From NCBI GenBank assembly GCA_021323855.1, contig JAJPKE010000035.1, forward strand, positions 62,001 through 126,000: a stretch of 64,000 nucleotides of DNA, read 5' to 3'. This DNA is from Chloroflexota bacterium. Its GTDB lineage: Bacteria > Chloroflexota > Ktedonobacteria > Ktedonobacterales > JADMIN01. The translations under genes and the position numbers were made by a program. The first letter of the stretch is position 1, and each line of letters starts with the position of its first letter. Positions 16,533-24,770 of the stretch are shown here, piece by piece. Under the pieces are notes generated by a model. That model had not been told where the DNA came from, did no database searches, and was given only the letters and a program-made list of their open reading frames with translations.

Positions 16533-17633
16533 TCAAAGCGCAACAGTACCAAACTCGATGACCAGCAGGTCCAGGGCCAGTTCCGGGGTCATCTTGCTGC
16601 GCTTGAGCGAGGCATCAATATCGAGCAGCATGCGGTGCGCGGCTTCGAGCTGGGCAAACGAGAACTGGCGCACCAGCGGCAGCGACTTCTCGACGAGAAA
16701 CGGCGCCATCCCTGCGGCCTGCGCGATCTGTGGCACACGCATCCCGCGCTCGCTCAGCGCCTTCACCTGGAGCAGTGCGCGCGTCTGAAACGCCGTCAGC
16801 GCGACGATGCCAAGTGGCGACTCACCGCTATCCAGCAGTTCATGCAGTAGCGCCAGCGCGCTAGTGCGGTCGCGTCGCGCCAGCGCATCCGTCAGATCGA
16901 AGACGCGCGCCTGGTGTGAGGCAGGCGTCAGCGCGCGCACATCCTGGACATGTATCTCGCCGCCCTTGCCGACGTAGGTGCTGAGCTTTTCGATTTCGCC
17001 CGCCAGCACGCGCAGACTGTCGCCGCCCTCGGTTGCCAGTAGCCGCGCCGCATCAGGGGCCAGCCGCGCGCCTGCTGCGCTCGCCCGCCGCGTCAGCCAC
17101 GTTTCGAGTTGCGCGCCACGCGGCGGCGTGTATGCTTTGATCTTGCCATGCTTCTGCGCTGCCTGCACCAGCGGATGCGTCGCGTCCAGCGTCTCATCCA
17201 CCAGCACGACGAGCAACGTCGAATCTGGCATCTGCGTCACGTGATCGGCCAGCCCCTGCGCGAAGGCTTTGGGATCGGCGCTTCCTGTGGCGGACTTGCC
17301 CTTTTTCTTCTTGGCAGTGCCCTTGCCACCCGCAGCTTCAGCGGCATCGGCAGGCGCCTGTCCCTTGCTGCTCGCGCCGCCTGCGCTGTCGTCGCTCTCC
17401 TTATCTTCCTTCTCCTCTTTGGTGGCGCGTTTGCGCTTCGGCAGCCCCTCGACCACCACCAACCGGCGTTCGCTGAGGAACGGCAGCGTGTCGCAGGTCG
17501 CCAGGATGGTATCCAGGCTGATCTCTACGCCAGAAAACGTGTCGGTGTTGTAGCCGAAATCTTCGGTTGTCTTCAGCCGCGCGAGTTCTTCGTGCGCGCT
17601 AAACTCGTCCGGCCCATGCAGCAAGATCAACAT
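16533..17633 (-). CDS. holA: DNA polymerase III subunit delta
   Basis: Clamp-loader subunit delta, 366 residues, which opens the sliding clamp for loading. It starts MLILLHGPDEFSAHEELARLK and contains FLSERRLVVVEGL, the conserved beta-clamp-interaction area, then the AAA+ remnant (STLLVVLVDETLDATHPLV) and a helical C-terminal collar domain (LLHELLDSGESPLGIVALTAFQTRALLQVK). A Lys/Glu/Ala-rich low-complexity insertion of about 55 residues (about 65-120, rich in KKKKGK and EEKEDKES) sits after VVVEGLPKRKR; most homologues are shorter here. The ATG at 17633 fits the family N-terminus; an in-frame start 16 codons upstream is less likely. Downstream of R2lox on the same strand, 71 bases away. Confidence 0.9.
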   Translation of the reverse strand: MLILLHGPDEFSAHEELARLKTTEDFGYNTDTFSGVEISLDTILATCDTLPFLSERRLVVVEGLPKRKRATKEEKEDKESDDSAGGASSKGQAPADAAEAAGGKGTAKKKKGKSATGSADPKAFAQGLADHVTQMPDSTLLVVLVDETLDATHPLVQAAQKHGKIKAYTPPRGAQLETWLTRRASAAGARLAPDAARLLATEGGDSLRVLAGEIEKLSTYVGKGGEIHVQDVRALTPASHQARVFDLTDALARRDRTSALALLHELLDSGESPLGIVALTAFQTRALLQVKALSERGMRVPQIAQAAGMAPFLVEKSLPLVRQFSFAQLEAAHRMLLDIDASLKRSKMTPELALDLLVIEFGTVAL

Positions 17634-17704
17634 GGCTACATTGTATGCCAGCCGCGTTTCGCTGCGCAAACGACGCGCCAATGAAGAGAGCGGTATGCTG
17701 GTGA

Positions 17705-18625
17705 TTATGCCTGCTGTTCATCCAGTTCGTTGGCAATGCTGTTGATTTCATCGAGAGTCTGCTGCCGTGCCCGTTCGATGCGGCTCATCCGCTTCTGAAA
17801 TTGCGTCATGGCATAACCCAACACTTCGTCGTGTGGCAGATCAAACGGCATCTTGCCATCCTGGTATGTGACGTAGGTATCACTTACCACGCCCATCGTA
17901 AAGGGAAGTAACTCGTTCATGCGCTCTTGCAGCGCCGTCCAAACGCTCTCGCCATGTTCAGCCATCAGCCGTGAGATGAAGTATACGGCGAAGGCGATAT
18001 GGCGCGACTCATCCCGCTTGACCAGACCAATAAACTGTTGCATTCCCGGCAGAATATGGTTCTGGGTGAGCGTGCGCTCGAAGCCGTAATACCCGGTCTC
18101 TGCCAGAACGCCTTCGACAATCAGGTTATAGGTGGCGGAGGCACGTACCTGTGCAACTGGTGAGTTGTCGGTGAGCAAGCGATTCATTGCAGCGGGCAAC
18201 TCCTCACCGAAAATATGGCGGTAGTTAGGGCCATGATAGCGCGCGAGATCCGTATGATCCTGCGCCACCTCATCAAAGAAACGACGAAAACCCTCGACAT
18301 GTTTGGCCTCTTCCCAGAGGAATGAGGTCAGATACATCTCCTCTTCGAGACGGCCTTCTCGCGCAATTACGAGGATCAGCGGCAGCAGGTCCAGCGTGAC
18401 CGATTCCTCACCAGCGAGAAAGAGCGCACTCGAACGAGCGAGCGCCTCGCGTTGATCGTCGTTCAACTGCTGCCAATCCGCGATATCCTGGGTGAAATCT
18501 ATGTCGCCGGGATTCCAGATGCCCAGGCGTTTTGCCTTATTCCACAGGCGCATGGGCGGCAGATCATAGCGAAGACCTTGCGGGCTGGTAGTAATGAACA
18601 CGCGGTCATTCTGGGGGCTGGTCAT
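17705..18625 (-). CDS. R2-like ligand-binding oxidase (R2lox)
   Basis: 306-residue ferritin-like protein of the R2-like ligand-binding oxidase group, related to ribonucleotide reductase small subunits but not part of a reductase. All metal ligands expected for the Mn/Fe site are visible: E73 (AGEESV), E106 and H109 (EEAKH), E171 (IVEGVLAET), E206 and H209 (DESRH). V76 and Y166 (TYNLIVEG) match the residues that form the tyrosine-valine ether cross-link in characterised members. No reductase large subunit is near. Known members bind a long-chain fatty-acid-like ligand and perform two-electron oxidation; the natural reaction is not established. The ATG at 18625 follows an AAGGAG site. The family call is firm, the physiological role open. 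Confidence 0.9.
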   Translation of the reverse strand: MTSPQNDRVFITTSPQGLRYDLPPMRLWNKAKRLGIWNPGDIDFTQDIADWQQLNDDQREALARSSALFLAGEESVTLDLLPLILVIAREGRLEEEMYLTSFLWEEAKHVEGFRRFFDEVAQDHTDLARYHGPNYRHIFGEELPAAMNRLLTDNSPVAQVRASATYNLIVEGVLAETGYYGFERTLTQNHILPGMQQFIGLVKRDESRHIAFAVYFISRLMAEHGESVWTALQERMNELLPFTMGVVSDTYVTYQDGKMPFDLPHDEVLGYAMTQFQKRMSRIERARQQTLDEINSIANELDEQQA

Positions 18626-18764
18626 GGCACTGGCTCCTTATTCTCTGTCTATTGCGCGGACCTGAGCGATGCGAACACCTCATTGGTGGCAATACTACCA
18701 TGACATTTGCTCGCATCACCTATAGCCAGCTAACGTTCCTCGCTCGCAGACCAGCAGAACGATC

Positions 18765-18799
18765 AGGCAGCATCTCAAGCAATGCCTGAGATGCTGCCT
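18765..18799 (-). terminator. Hairpin downstream of mdh, probable terminator
   Basis: Perfect 13-base-pair stem (18765-18777 with 18787-18799) and a nine-base loop, 33 bases beyond the mdh stop. The U-tract on the minus strand is weak, so it may act with help or only stabilise the transcript end. Confidence 0.5.
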
Positions 18800-18831
18800 C
18801 ACTTACTTCTATTGGCTTGTTGTGTTAGTTG

Positions 18832-19770
18832 CTAGATGCCCATGACACCGACCAACTCTTGCACGGAGTCGGCAGACTTCTGAAGTTGCGCGCGTTCGTC
18901 CTCTGTCAGATCAAGCTGGATAATCTCTTCGACGCCGCCAGCGCCCAACTTGACAGGTACGCCGACGAAGAGGCCGTTGATGCCGTATTCGCCTTCAAGA
19001 TAGGTGGAGCAGGGCATAATCATCTTCTTATCCAGCAAAATCGAATCCACCATTTGCAACACCGAGGCGGAGGGCGCATAGAAGGCGCTGCCGGTCTTGA
19101 GCAGGTTGACGATCTCCGCGCCACCGTCACGCGTGCGCTGGACGATCTGCTCCAGCCGGTCGGCGGGAATCAGCGCGGGCAGTGGCACACCGGCCACCGA
19201 GGAGAGCCGCGCCAGCGGCACCATCGTATCGCCGTGCCCGCCCAGCACAAACGCCTGCACATCGCGCACGGAGACGTTCAACTCCTGGGCGATGAAGGTG
19301 CGGAAGCGCGCCGTATCCAGCACGCCGGCCATGCCGATCACACGCTGCTTGGGCAGGCCGCTCACCTTATAGGCAAGCTGCACCATCGCATCGAGGGGAT
19401 TTGTCACGCAGATGATAATCGTATTGGGCGAGGCTTTCATGATCTCCTGCGTCACCTCGGTGACAATCGCCTGGTTGGTGCGAATGAGATCATCGCGGCT
19501 CATGCCAGGTTTCCGCGCAATGCCTGACGTAATGACCACGATGTCAGAGTTGGCAGTGGCTCCGTAGCCGTCGCGCTTGCTGCTGACGCCGGTGACGAGC
19601 GAATCATAACCGAGGACTGGCCCGGCTTCCAGCAAATCGAGCGCCTTGCCCTGCGGCATATCTTCGATGACATCCACCAGGACGACATCAGCGTAGTCGC
19701 GCTCAGCGATTCGCTGGCCGAGGGTCGCGCCGACGTTGCCTGCGCCGACGACAGTTACTTTGCTGCGCAT
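18832..19770 (-). CDS. mdh: Malate dehydrogenase (LDH-like type)
   Basis: 312-residue NAD-dependent malate dehydrogenase converting malate to oxaloacetate in the TCA cycle. The Rossmann motif is VVGAGNVGA (7-15), with D33 in VLVDV selecting NAD over NADP. Substrate specificity is set by Arg86 in [14 protein letters not shown], which marks malate rather than lactate dehydrogenase. N124, D152, R155 and H179 ([12 protein letters not shown]) complete the active site. The ATG at 19770 is preceded by AAGGATGG; an in-frame start eight codons earlier is possible. The gene is apparently monocistronic, with a hairpin after its stop. Function is secure. Confidence 0.95.
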   Translation of the reverse strand: MRSKVTVVGAGNVGATLGQRIAERDYADVVLVDVIEDMPQGKALDLLEAGPVLGYDSLVTGVSSKRDGYGATANSDIVVITSGIARKPGMSRDDLIRTNQAIVTEVTQEIMKASPNTIIICVTNPLDAMVQLAYKVSGLPKQRVIGMAGVLDTARFRTFIAQELNVSVRDVQAFVLGGHGDTMVPLARLSSVAGVPLPALIPADRLEQIVQRTRDGGAEIVNLLKTGSAFYAPSASVLQMVDSILLDKKMIMPCSTYLEGEYGINGLFVGVPVKLGAGGVEEIIQLDLTEDERAQLQKSADSVQELVGVMGI

Positions 19771-19794
19771 GGTACTTTTCCATCCTTTTTGCAT

Positions 19795-20173
19795 GAGTGC
19801 GATGGCGCGCTTCGCTACAATGCGGCGTGCCCCGGAAACTGCGCTCCCGCCATTGGAAGCGCCGGTTATTAGCCAGCCGGCGGTTAAAACCGCGACTGGA
19901 TGGCTTTCAGCCGCGAAGTCCGCCTGCGCGGACTAGAGACGGACCAAGCATACCTGATGCGAACCTGCGGAGGCAGGTTTCGCGGCGGTACGCCGTCCAA
20001 TCGCGAATTCATTCGCCAGCCAAAGCACAGAACCAGTGCGCCAGGCATATACTTCGTCTATACGCTGGCACAGCCACACCGTATTGTATCGCACAGACCG
20101 GCTTGCCGGAACGTTCCTGGCGAACGGTTTGCGCAGAACAGATGACACTAGCAGGCAGTGGGGAGACCTGAAC
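19795..20173. other. Intergenic region with a degenerate dispersed repeat
   Basis: Divergent region between mdh and the GDPD gene. From about 19855 to 19990 it has the look of a dispersed intergenic repeat: ccggcggttaaaaccgc (a short inverted repeat), cgaagtccgcctgcgcggact (another), then cgaacctgcggaggcaggtt, which shares 17 bases with 6775-6791. No gene with a ribosome binding site is seen. Promoters for both flanking genes must lie at its edges. Confidence 0.6.
19960..19976 (-). repeat. Second dispersed repeat, shared 17-mer
   Basis: Exact reverse complement of 6775-6791. It is part of a longer structured tract with several short inverted repeats (about 19855-19990). Confidence 0.55.
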
Positions 20174-20983
20174 ATGGTGAACATGAATGACATGGAGCAG
20201 GCGTTGGCAGCCGTGCCGCACCTGACGCAGCAGGTGACGGCGTATGCGCATCGAGGCGCACGGGCGTATGCGCCGGAGAATACCTTGCTGGCGTTTGAGC
20301 TGGCGTTCGCGCTCGGAGCAGACGCCATCGAATGTGATGTGCAGCGCAGTCGCGATGGACACCTGGTCATCATCCACGACGACACAGTGGACCGCACGAC
20401 CAACGGTAAAGGGCTGGTACGCGAGAAGACGCTCGATGAATTGCGCACGCTGGATGCCGGTCTGCGCTGGGGCACGCAGCAACGCATCCCGCTGCTGCAA
20501 GAGACGCTTGAGTTGGTCAACCGGCGTGGCAAAGCGATCAATCTGGAAGTGAAAGGCGCCTCAGTTGAGGAATCCGTTGCGACGGCGGAGGCACTGGAAC
20601 CAGTGCTACGCGCGCTGCCGGAGGAGCTGCGTCCGCGTGTGCTGGTTTCATCATTCGAGCATCCGGCGCTGGCACTGCTCAAAGAACGCCTGTCCTGGCT
20701 GCGCATCGGCGCGCTCTATGGCAGCGAATGGCGCGGCAAAGACCTGATCGAGCCAGCGCTGGCGCTCAATGCGGAGGCCATTCACCCAGAATCCGGGCTG
20801 CTCACTCAGGATATCGTGCGCCGGGCGCATCAGGCGGGTCTGCGCGTCAATGTCTGGACGGCGAATAGCTGGATCAGGATACGCCGCCTGCTCCAATGGG
20901 GGGTAGAGGGCATCTTCAGCGATTATCCAGAGCGCGTCGTCATCCTGCGAACGCTGGAGCACGCTTCGATTGGCCGCCCATGA
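20174..20983 (+). CDS. Glycerophosphodiester phosphodiesterase
   Basis: 269-residue GDPD-family TIM-barrel enzyme that hydrolyses glycerophosphodiesters to glycerol-3-phosphate and an alcohol. The diagnostic AYAHRGARAYAPENTLLAF carries the catalytic HRG and the metal-binding PEN. ADAIECDVQRSRDGHLVIIHDDTVDRTTNG carries the ExD and HD pairs (metal ligands and second catalytic His). Later strands are NLEVKGA, RVLVSSFEH and VNVWTANS. There is no signal peptide, so it acts in the cytosol (UgpQ-like). The ATG at 20174 follows GGGGAG; the open frame extends upstream without another good start. It probably recycles phospholipid head groups. Confidence 0.92.
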   Translation: MVNMNDMEQALAAVPHLTQQVTAYAHRGARAYAPENTLLAFELAFALGADAIECDVQRSRDGHLVIIHDDTVDRTTNGKGLVREKTLDELRTLDAGLRWGTQQRIPLLQETLELVNRRGKAINLEVKGASVEESVATAEALEPVLRALPEELRPRVLVSSFEHPALALLKERLSWLRIGALYGSEWRGKDLIEPALALNAEAIHPESGLLTQDIVRRAHQAGLRVNVWTANSWIRIRRLLQWGVEGIFSDYPERVVILRTLEHASIGRP

Positions 20984-21005
20984 CGTGCCGGCTGGGTCAT
21001 TGGGG

Positions 21006-21068
21006 CGGCGCGGACATTCTTGTCTGCGCTAACAAAAGAGGGCAGACATTCCTGTCTGCCCCACCAAG
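21006..21068. repeat. Dispersed palindromic repeat (gcagacattcctgtctgcc family)
   Basis: Two adjacent copies of a small palindrome: a diverged one at about 21009-21028 (gcgcggacattcttgtctgcgc) and an exact one at 21040-21060. The 21 bases at 21040-21060 are identical to 62140-62160 near the other end of the window. The outer stem (ccacc / ggtgg) is also shared. It lies between convergent genes (GDPD and GtrA). Confidence 0.75.
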
Positions 21069-21082
21069 GATGAGAACTCATC

Positions 21083-21694
21083 TTACGCCGTGTACGACTC
21101 TTTCGGCGTGCTGATATGCCGGTAGGTGAAGAGATGATGCACGGTGAAATTGAAGAACAACACAATGATGATGGCGATTGCCTCGGAGAACAGCGGGATG
21201 ATTCCCAGACGGTAGTGTACGGTAAACTCGATGAGGAAGGTCAGGGTCACTCCCATGATGTTCGTTAAATGGAACCGCAGGCAGCGCGCCAGCCAGGGAC
21301 GTTCATGGCCAGGCAGATGGCTGAAGGTGATGGCATCGTTAGGGATAAAATTCGCAATAATCGAAATCTCTGCGGCGACAAGGTAGGCCAGTATATTGTG
21401 CAATTTATCGTCAATTTTCAGCGGTACTAACAACCCAAGTTGGAAAACGATCAGGTTGACCACTGCTGCAAATCCGCCGATTATCAAGAAGGTGGAGAAG
21501 CGTTGAATGACGCCAGCGCGGCCATTGGTGCGCGCCTCCACTATCGCCAGAATCTTATTGACGAATGGCCAGCGTGTCAGATAATAGCTTGGCTGGGCAT
21601 GAGTATGTGCGTCAGCCGGTTGGCCGGTCATTTGGTCCTGCTGCACAGCCGGCATGGGCTGTGTCGTTCCGCGCATCATCAGCGCCTCCATCAC
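21083..21694 (-). CDS. GtrA-like membrane protein
   Basis: 203-residue protein with a hydrophilic N-terminus of about 65 residues and four transmembrane helices fitting the GtrA family: RFSTFLIIGGFAAVVNLIVFQLG, NILAYLVAAEISIIANFIPNDAITF, HLTNIMGVTLTFLIEFTVHY and SEAIAIIIVLFFNFTVHHLFTYR. Family members are thought to move polyprenyl-phosphate-linked sugars across the membrane or to assist cell-surface polysaccharide synthesis. A partner glycosyltransferase is not adjacent; the GT39-like gene is 5 kb away. Start at 21694 or six codons later; neither has a strong ribosome binding site. The family call is firm, the donor sugar unknown. Confidence 0.85.
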   Translation of the reverse strand: MMEALMMRGTTQPMPAVQQDQMTGQPADAHTHAQPSYYLTRWPFVNKILAIVEARTNGRAGVIQRFSTFLIIGGFAAVVNLIVFQLGLLVPLKIDDKLHNILAYLVAAEISIIANFIPNDAITFSHLPGHERPWLARCLRFHLTNIMGVTLTFLIEFTVHYRLGIIPLFSEAIAIIIVLFFNFTVHHLFTYRHISTPKESYTA

Positions 21695-22093
21695 TATACA
21701 CCACTACACGAATACCGCCCAAATGCTCATAACCTGTCATTGACACGCGAGCCAGGCGCCAGGCGCTGCCTCCGCTCCGCTCGCAGCATCACGCAAGCGG
21801 ACCGCATCCACCCTGCCAGACCACAACCGCAGAGGCAGCGTACAGACCAGACTACCAACTACAGCGACGGCCATGTCGCGGCGGCGTAACTGCCAGTAGG
21901 ACAGTAGGAGGGACAATGCCAGAAGTAAGCCCACTCTCCCGGCCCATCCACTGGTGGCGGCAATCCCACCTACAAGGAAATACGTACAACGATACCATGT
22001 GCTATGATACCAGCCTCGCTCTTCAGACGCCAACACTCGCGTGCGCTTTGGGGGATACCTGCTTGCGGGCTTGTCGCTTTGCGGTGTTGCGCC
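21695..22093. other. 399-base gap with a doubtful membrane ORF
   Basis: Holds the GtrA promoter region and the 3' side of the next gene. On the minus strand a GTG-started frame (21737-22036, 99 codons) encodes two hydrophobic stretches, but it lacks a clear ribosome binding site and its C-terminal third is not protein-like. It may be a decayed membrane-protein gene. No RNA gene or repeat is evident. Confidence 0.35.
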
Positions 22094-22846
22094 TCAGGCG
22101 AAAGCAAGCGCAATCGCCGGACCCACCACTTTGTTTGGGATATCTTCTGCGTCCTGCGCAAATGGATACTCGCTCGGCCCCCATAGCTCCAACGCCAGCG
22201 CGATGCAACGCATGCGGTCCGCCTCGTCTATCACCTCGTCCTCTTCGTCATCCTCCTTCTCTTGCTCCACCTGGTCCTCGTGCATGGTCTGCTGGTCGTG
22301 TTCTTCCCACCAGCCGGGCCGCAGCACCACCCGCGCGAAATCCTCGGCGCTCGTTCCCTCCGGCAGCAGGTCCGCGAAGCGTTCAGGATGTCCGCGCGCC
22401 GCCTCACTATCAATCGTTGCATTTTCGTCGTTCGCTGCGCTTTCGTCCGCCGTCTCTGCAAGCAGGGCGGTAGGGTCACTCAGATAGTAATCCACCTCAC
22501 TGCCCGCGCGCGCCAGCCGGTAGCCGGAGACGACATCGCCATAGACGAAGACGCTGAAGACGGCGCAGCCGCCCAACCGGCGCGACAGTTCCACCTCCAA
22601 ACCGACGGTGCGATTGCCCACTTCCAGCAGCGGCGTCCAGTCAACCTCAGCCGGTGGACGGCAAATCAAGTAGCGATAGCTTGCCGTCTCTTCCTGGGCA
22701 TCGAGCCGACCTAGCACCGCCGAAAACGTTCCCTCGATGCGCAGCACACGCGGACGCTCCTCGCCTGCAAAAATCGCTTCCAGCGCCTGCTCTATCTCAT
22801 CCGGGCCATGCCCCTGAATATGAAACGCGGTGATTGACGTACTCAT
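22094..22846 (-). CDS. Unknown acidic protein
   Basis: 250-residue soluble protein that I do not recognise. The first 120 residues look alpha/beta (ITAFHIQGHGPDEIEQALEAIF, RPRVLRIEGTFSAVL, FSVFVYGDVVSGYRLARAG). The later part is acidic, with a run of Glu/Asp (QEKEDDEEDEVIDEADR, about 200-216) that is probably a flexible linker, before a short helical C-terminus. There is no signal peptide. The ATG at 22846 fits; an AGGATGAGGA site lies just upstream. It stands alone between unrelated genes. Composition and length support a real gene. Confidence 0.65.
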   Translation of the reverse strand: MSTSITAFHIQGHGPDEIEQALEAIFAGEERPRVLRIEGTFSAVLGRLDAQEETASYRYLICRPPAEVDWTPLLEVGNRTVGLEVELSRRLGGCAVFSVFVYGDVVSGYRLARAGSEVDYYLSDPTALLAETADESAANDENATIDSEAARGHPERFADLLPEGTSAEDFARVVLRPGWWEEHDQQTMHEDQVEQEKEDDEEDEVIDEADRMRCIALALELWGPSEYPFAQDAEDIPNKVVGPAIALAFA

Positions 22847-23205
22847 TCCTCATCCTGCTTTTGGGTATCTTTCGTCTCGTGGGACTTTCAGGTCAGCCGT
22901 TTGCGTCGTCTCCGGGTCGTGCTGCCTGATGATACCACCAAATTGCGTAGCAATTCGGGAACCAATGGTCGCGATCTGACGTCTTTGGAGATAGCAGCCT
23001 TTCGGTTGATACTTTGATTATCTGTTTTGGCTATGTGTGGCCATGTTTGGCTATTGTGCCGGATTATGCTGACATATCTCAGCATCTTCTAACCATTGGG
23101 GCATAGACTTTGGCTAGGCACATGCAGTGACGTTCACTCAAAAATACTCGGCATAATCGGCGCGATGGGTGTGGGTGAGTAGAGCAATGCTTCTGAGGAG
23201 GAAAA
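22847..23205. other. Divergent promoter region, no gene seen
   Basis: 359 bases between divergent genes, more AT-rich than its surroundings (about 22985-23075). It has near-repeats of ttggctat / tggccatg. A possible TTGATA -35 box occurs near 23009 but its -10 box is poor. No open frame with a ribosome binding site. Confidence 0.45.
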
Positions 23206-24654
23206 ATGTCGCAGAACCAAGCGGGAGATGAATGCAAGGTCTCCCATCCAGTACATTCAGGACATCCAGGAAGGATCGGCAGGGAAAAGCGTGGCATCCG
23301 GTGGCTGGCCGTTATCTTTGGGTTGATCGCTGTGTTGGTCGCCGGGTGTGGTGGTTCAACCACCGGCAATAATAGTGGCCATAACACCGCGCCTTTGAAT
23401 GCGACTCCGCCATCTACCTCGGATGTCAATGGCGTGGTCGTGGCGATGCTCCAAAATATCAAACAGAACGGCTGGAACAGCAATCCCAACATCAACAATG
23501 GTTTGGGCGGCCTGTGGGTAAACTGGGAGTACGGCTCGAATCCGCTCAAAACCAATGGCGGCGATCCCAGCAAGCAGAACAGCCACGACCGGCTGACCGA
23601 CCTGCGCTATCTCCACAACTTGCTCTCATATCAGGCGGAGAATCCCACCGATACACAGTTTGCCAGCGAGATTCAGAAGTATACGCAGATCGTTAAGATG
23701 GAGTTCGCGGACGGCACCGATCAGCGTGGCTGGATCTATGACGAGTGGTGGGATATGTACCAGCTTTCCCATGACGACTGGTTCAAGACCGCTGCCTACA
23801 ATGAGGCCAACAACTATTATACGAATTGGTATCACCCGTCGGTCGGCGCGCTCTATCAGGTGACGAACAGCGAACCGAACGGTTACTATCGCACCGAAGA
23901 TACGATGGGCATGGGCGCCGCGCTGATCGAGGCTGGCGTGCAGTTCAATAATCCTAATTGGGTGAACGCTGGCAAGACGGCGCTTGCCTTCCTGCGCAGC
24001 CATGCCTACGTGCCGCAGTATCACATGTACCTGCATCTGCTCGACAATGTGGTGTCGAGCAGCGGCGCCGCCAACCAGAATGAATCTATCCAAAAGGTGG
24101 ACGTGCAGCAGAGCGACGGCAGCACCACCACACATGACGGCGATGTGGTGAAAGCTGAATCCATCGGCACCGAAGCGATTGCGCTGATGGAAGCCTATAT
24201 CGCCAGCCAGGATAAGCAGTATCTCGACCAGGCGGTTGACATGCTGACGTATATGCAGGCGAACACCAATCTGACGGGCATGTGGGATACGACCTATGGC
24301 GGCTATTTCTACGGCGTCGTTTTCTCCGGCACAGATACTGGCAGTCTTGGCTCGCCGCATGTCAAGGCAACGGAAAAAGAAGCCGGACGCCAGATGTTGA
24401 TGCTGCGGGCATATCACATGGCGAATATGCTGACGAACGGGCAGTTTCAGGGCATGGAGAACCTGCTGCTTCAGGTTGCCGTGACGAAGGCATATTACGC
24501 GCCCGGGCACGGCGTCCTCTACTCCGTGCAGCAGAACTGGCAGCCACACAAGCGCAAAGGCCAGCCACTGGACTATGTGACAACTGAGGCAATGGGCATC
24601 ATGCTCGAAGCGTTGCTCTCGCTGCATGCGCCCAACGCACAGATCGCCGGATAG
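23206..24654 (+). CDS. Secreted lipoprotein with an alpha-helical barrel, glycosidase-like
   Basis: 482-residue exported lipoprotein. After a basic N-terminus of about 33 residues comes a signal helix ending in a lipobox (VLVAGC, Cys about 48), then a Ser/Thr/Asn/Pro-rich spacer. From about residue 75 the protein is a chain of paired helices with conserved-looking aromatic and acidic clusters (WIYDEWWDMYQLSHDDWF, YYRTEDTMGMGAALIEAG, MWDTTYGGYFYG). This is the style of (alpha/alpha)6-barrel proteins such as six-hairpin glycosidases and AGE-type epimerases. GTEAIALMEAYIAS and TTEAMGIMLEALLSL look like repeats of one helix pair. The ATG at 23206 follows a perfect AGGAGGAAAA. A strong terminator follows, so it is one transcript. 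The substrate is unknown and the family not confirmed. Confidence 0.72.
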   Translation: MSQNQAGDECKVSHPVHSGHPGRIGREKRGIRWLAVIFGLIAVLVAGCGGSTTGNNSGHNTAPLNATPPSTSDVNGVVVAMLQNIKQNGWNSNPNINNGLGGLWVNWEYGSNPLKTNGGDPSKQNSHDRLTDLRYLHNLLSYQAENPTDTQFASEIQKYTQIVKMEFADGTDQRGWIYDEWWDMYQLSHDDWFKTAAYNEANNYYTNWYHPSVGALYQVTNSEPNGYYRTEDTMGMGAALIEAGVQFNNPNWVNAGKTALAFLRSHAYVPQYHMYLHLLDNVVSSSGAANQNESIQKVDVQQSDGSTTTHDGDVVKAESIGTEAIALMEAYIASQDKQYLDQAVDMLTYMQANTNLTGMWDTTYGGYFYGVVFSGTDTGSLGSPHVKATEKEAGRQMLMLRAYHMANMLTNGQFQGMENLLLQVAVTKAYYAPGHGVLYSVQQNWQPHKRKGQPLDYVTTEAMGIMLEALLSLHAPNAQIAG

Positions 24655-24673
24655 CCGGTAGCGCGTCAGAGAC

Positions 24674-24720
24674 AACCGGAGAGGCGTATCCTCAACGCGG
24701 GATACGCCTCTCCGGTTTTT
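24674..24720 (+). terminator. Rho-independent terminator after the lipoprotein gene
   Basis: Perfect 18-base-pair stem (24674-24691 with 24700-24717), eight-base loop, then a T-tract to 24720. It begins 19 bases after the lipoprotein stop codon. The complementary A-tract also allows it to stop minus-strand transcripts of the convergent gene. Confidence 0.93.
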
Positions 24721-24770
24721 GGAGGAGATAGAGATGGACAATCTATATCAAGTCTACGCCACTGTCTGGG

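Noticed and set aside
20923-21165. ORF encoding GRQECLP-type peptide
   Set aside because: The peptide is the translation of a palindromic dispersed repeat, not a gene.
21737-22036. GTG-started 99-codon membrane-like ORF
   Set aside because: No ribosome binding site and a poor C-terminal third; kept only as a note on the intergenic stretch.
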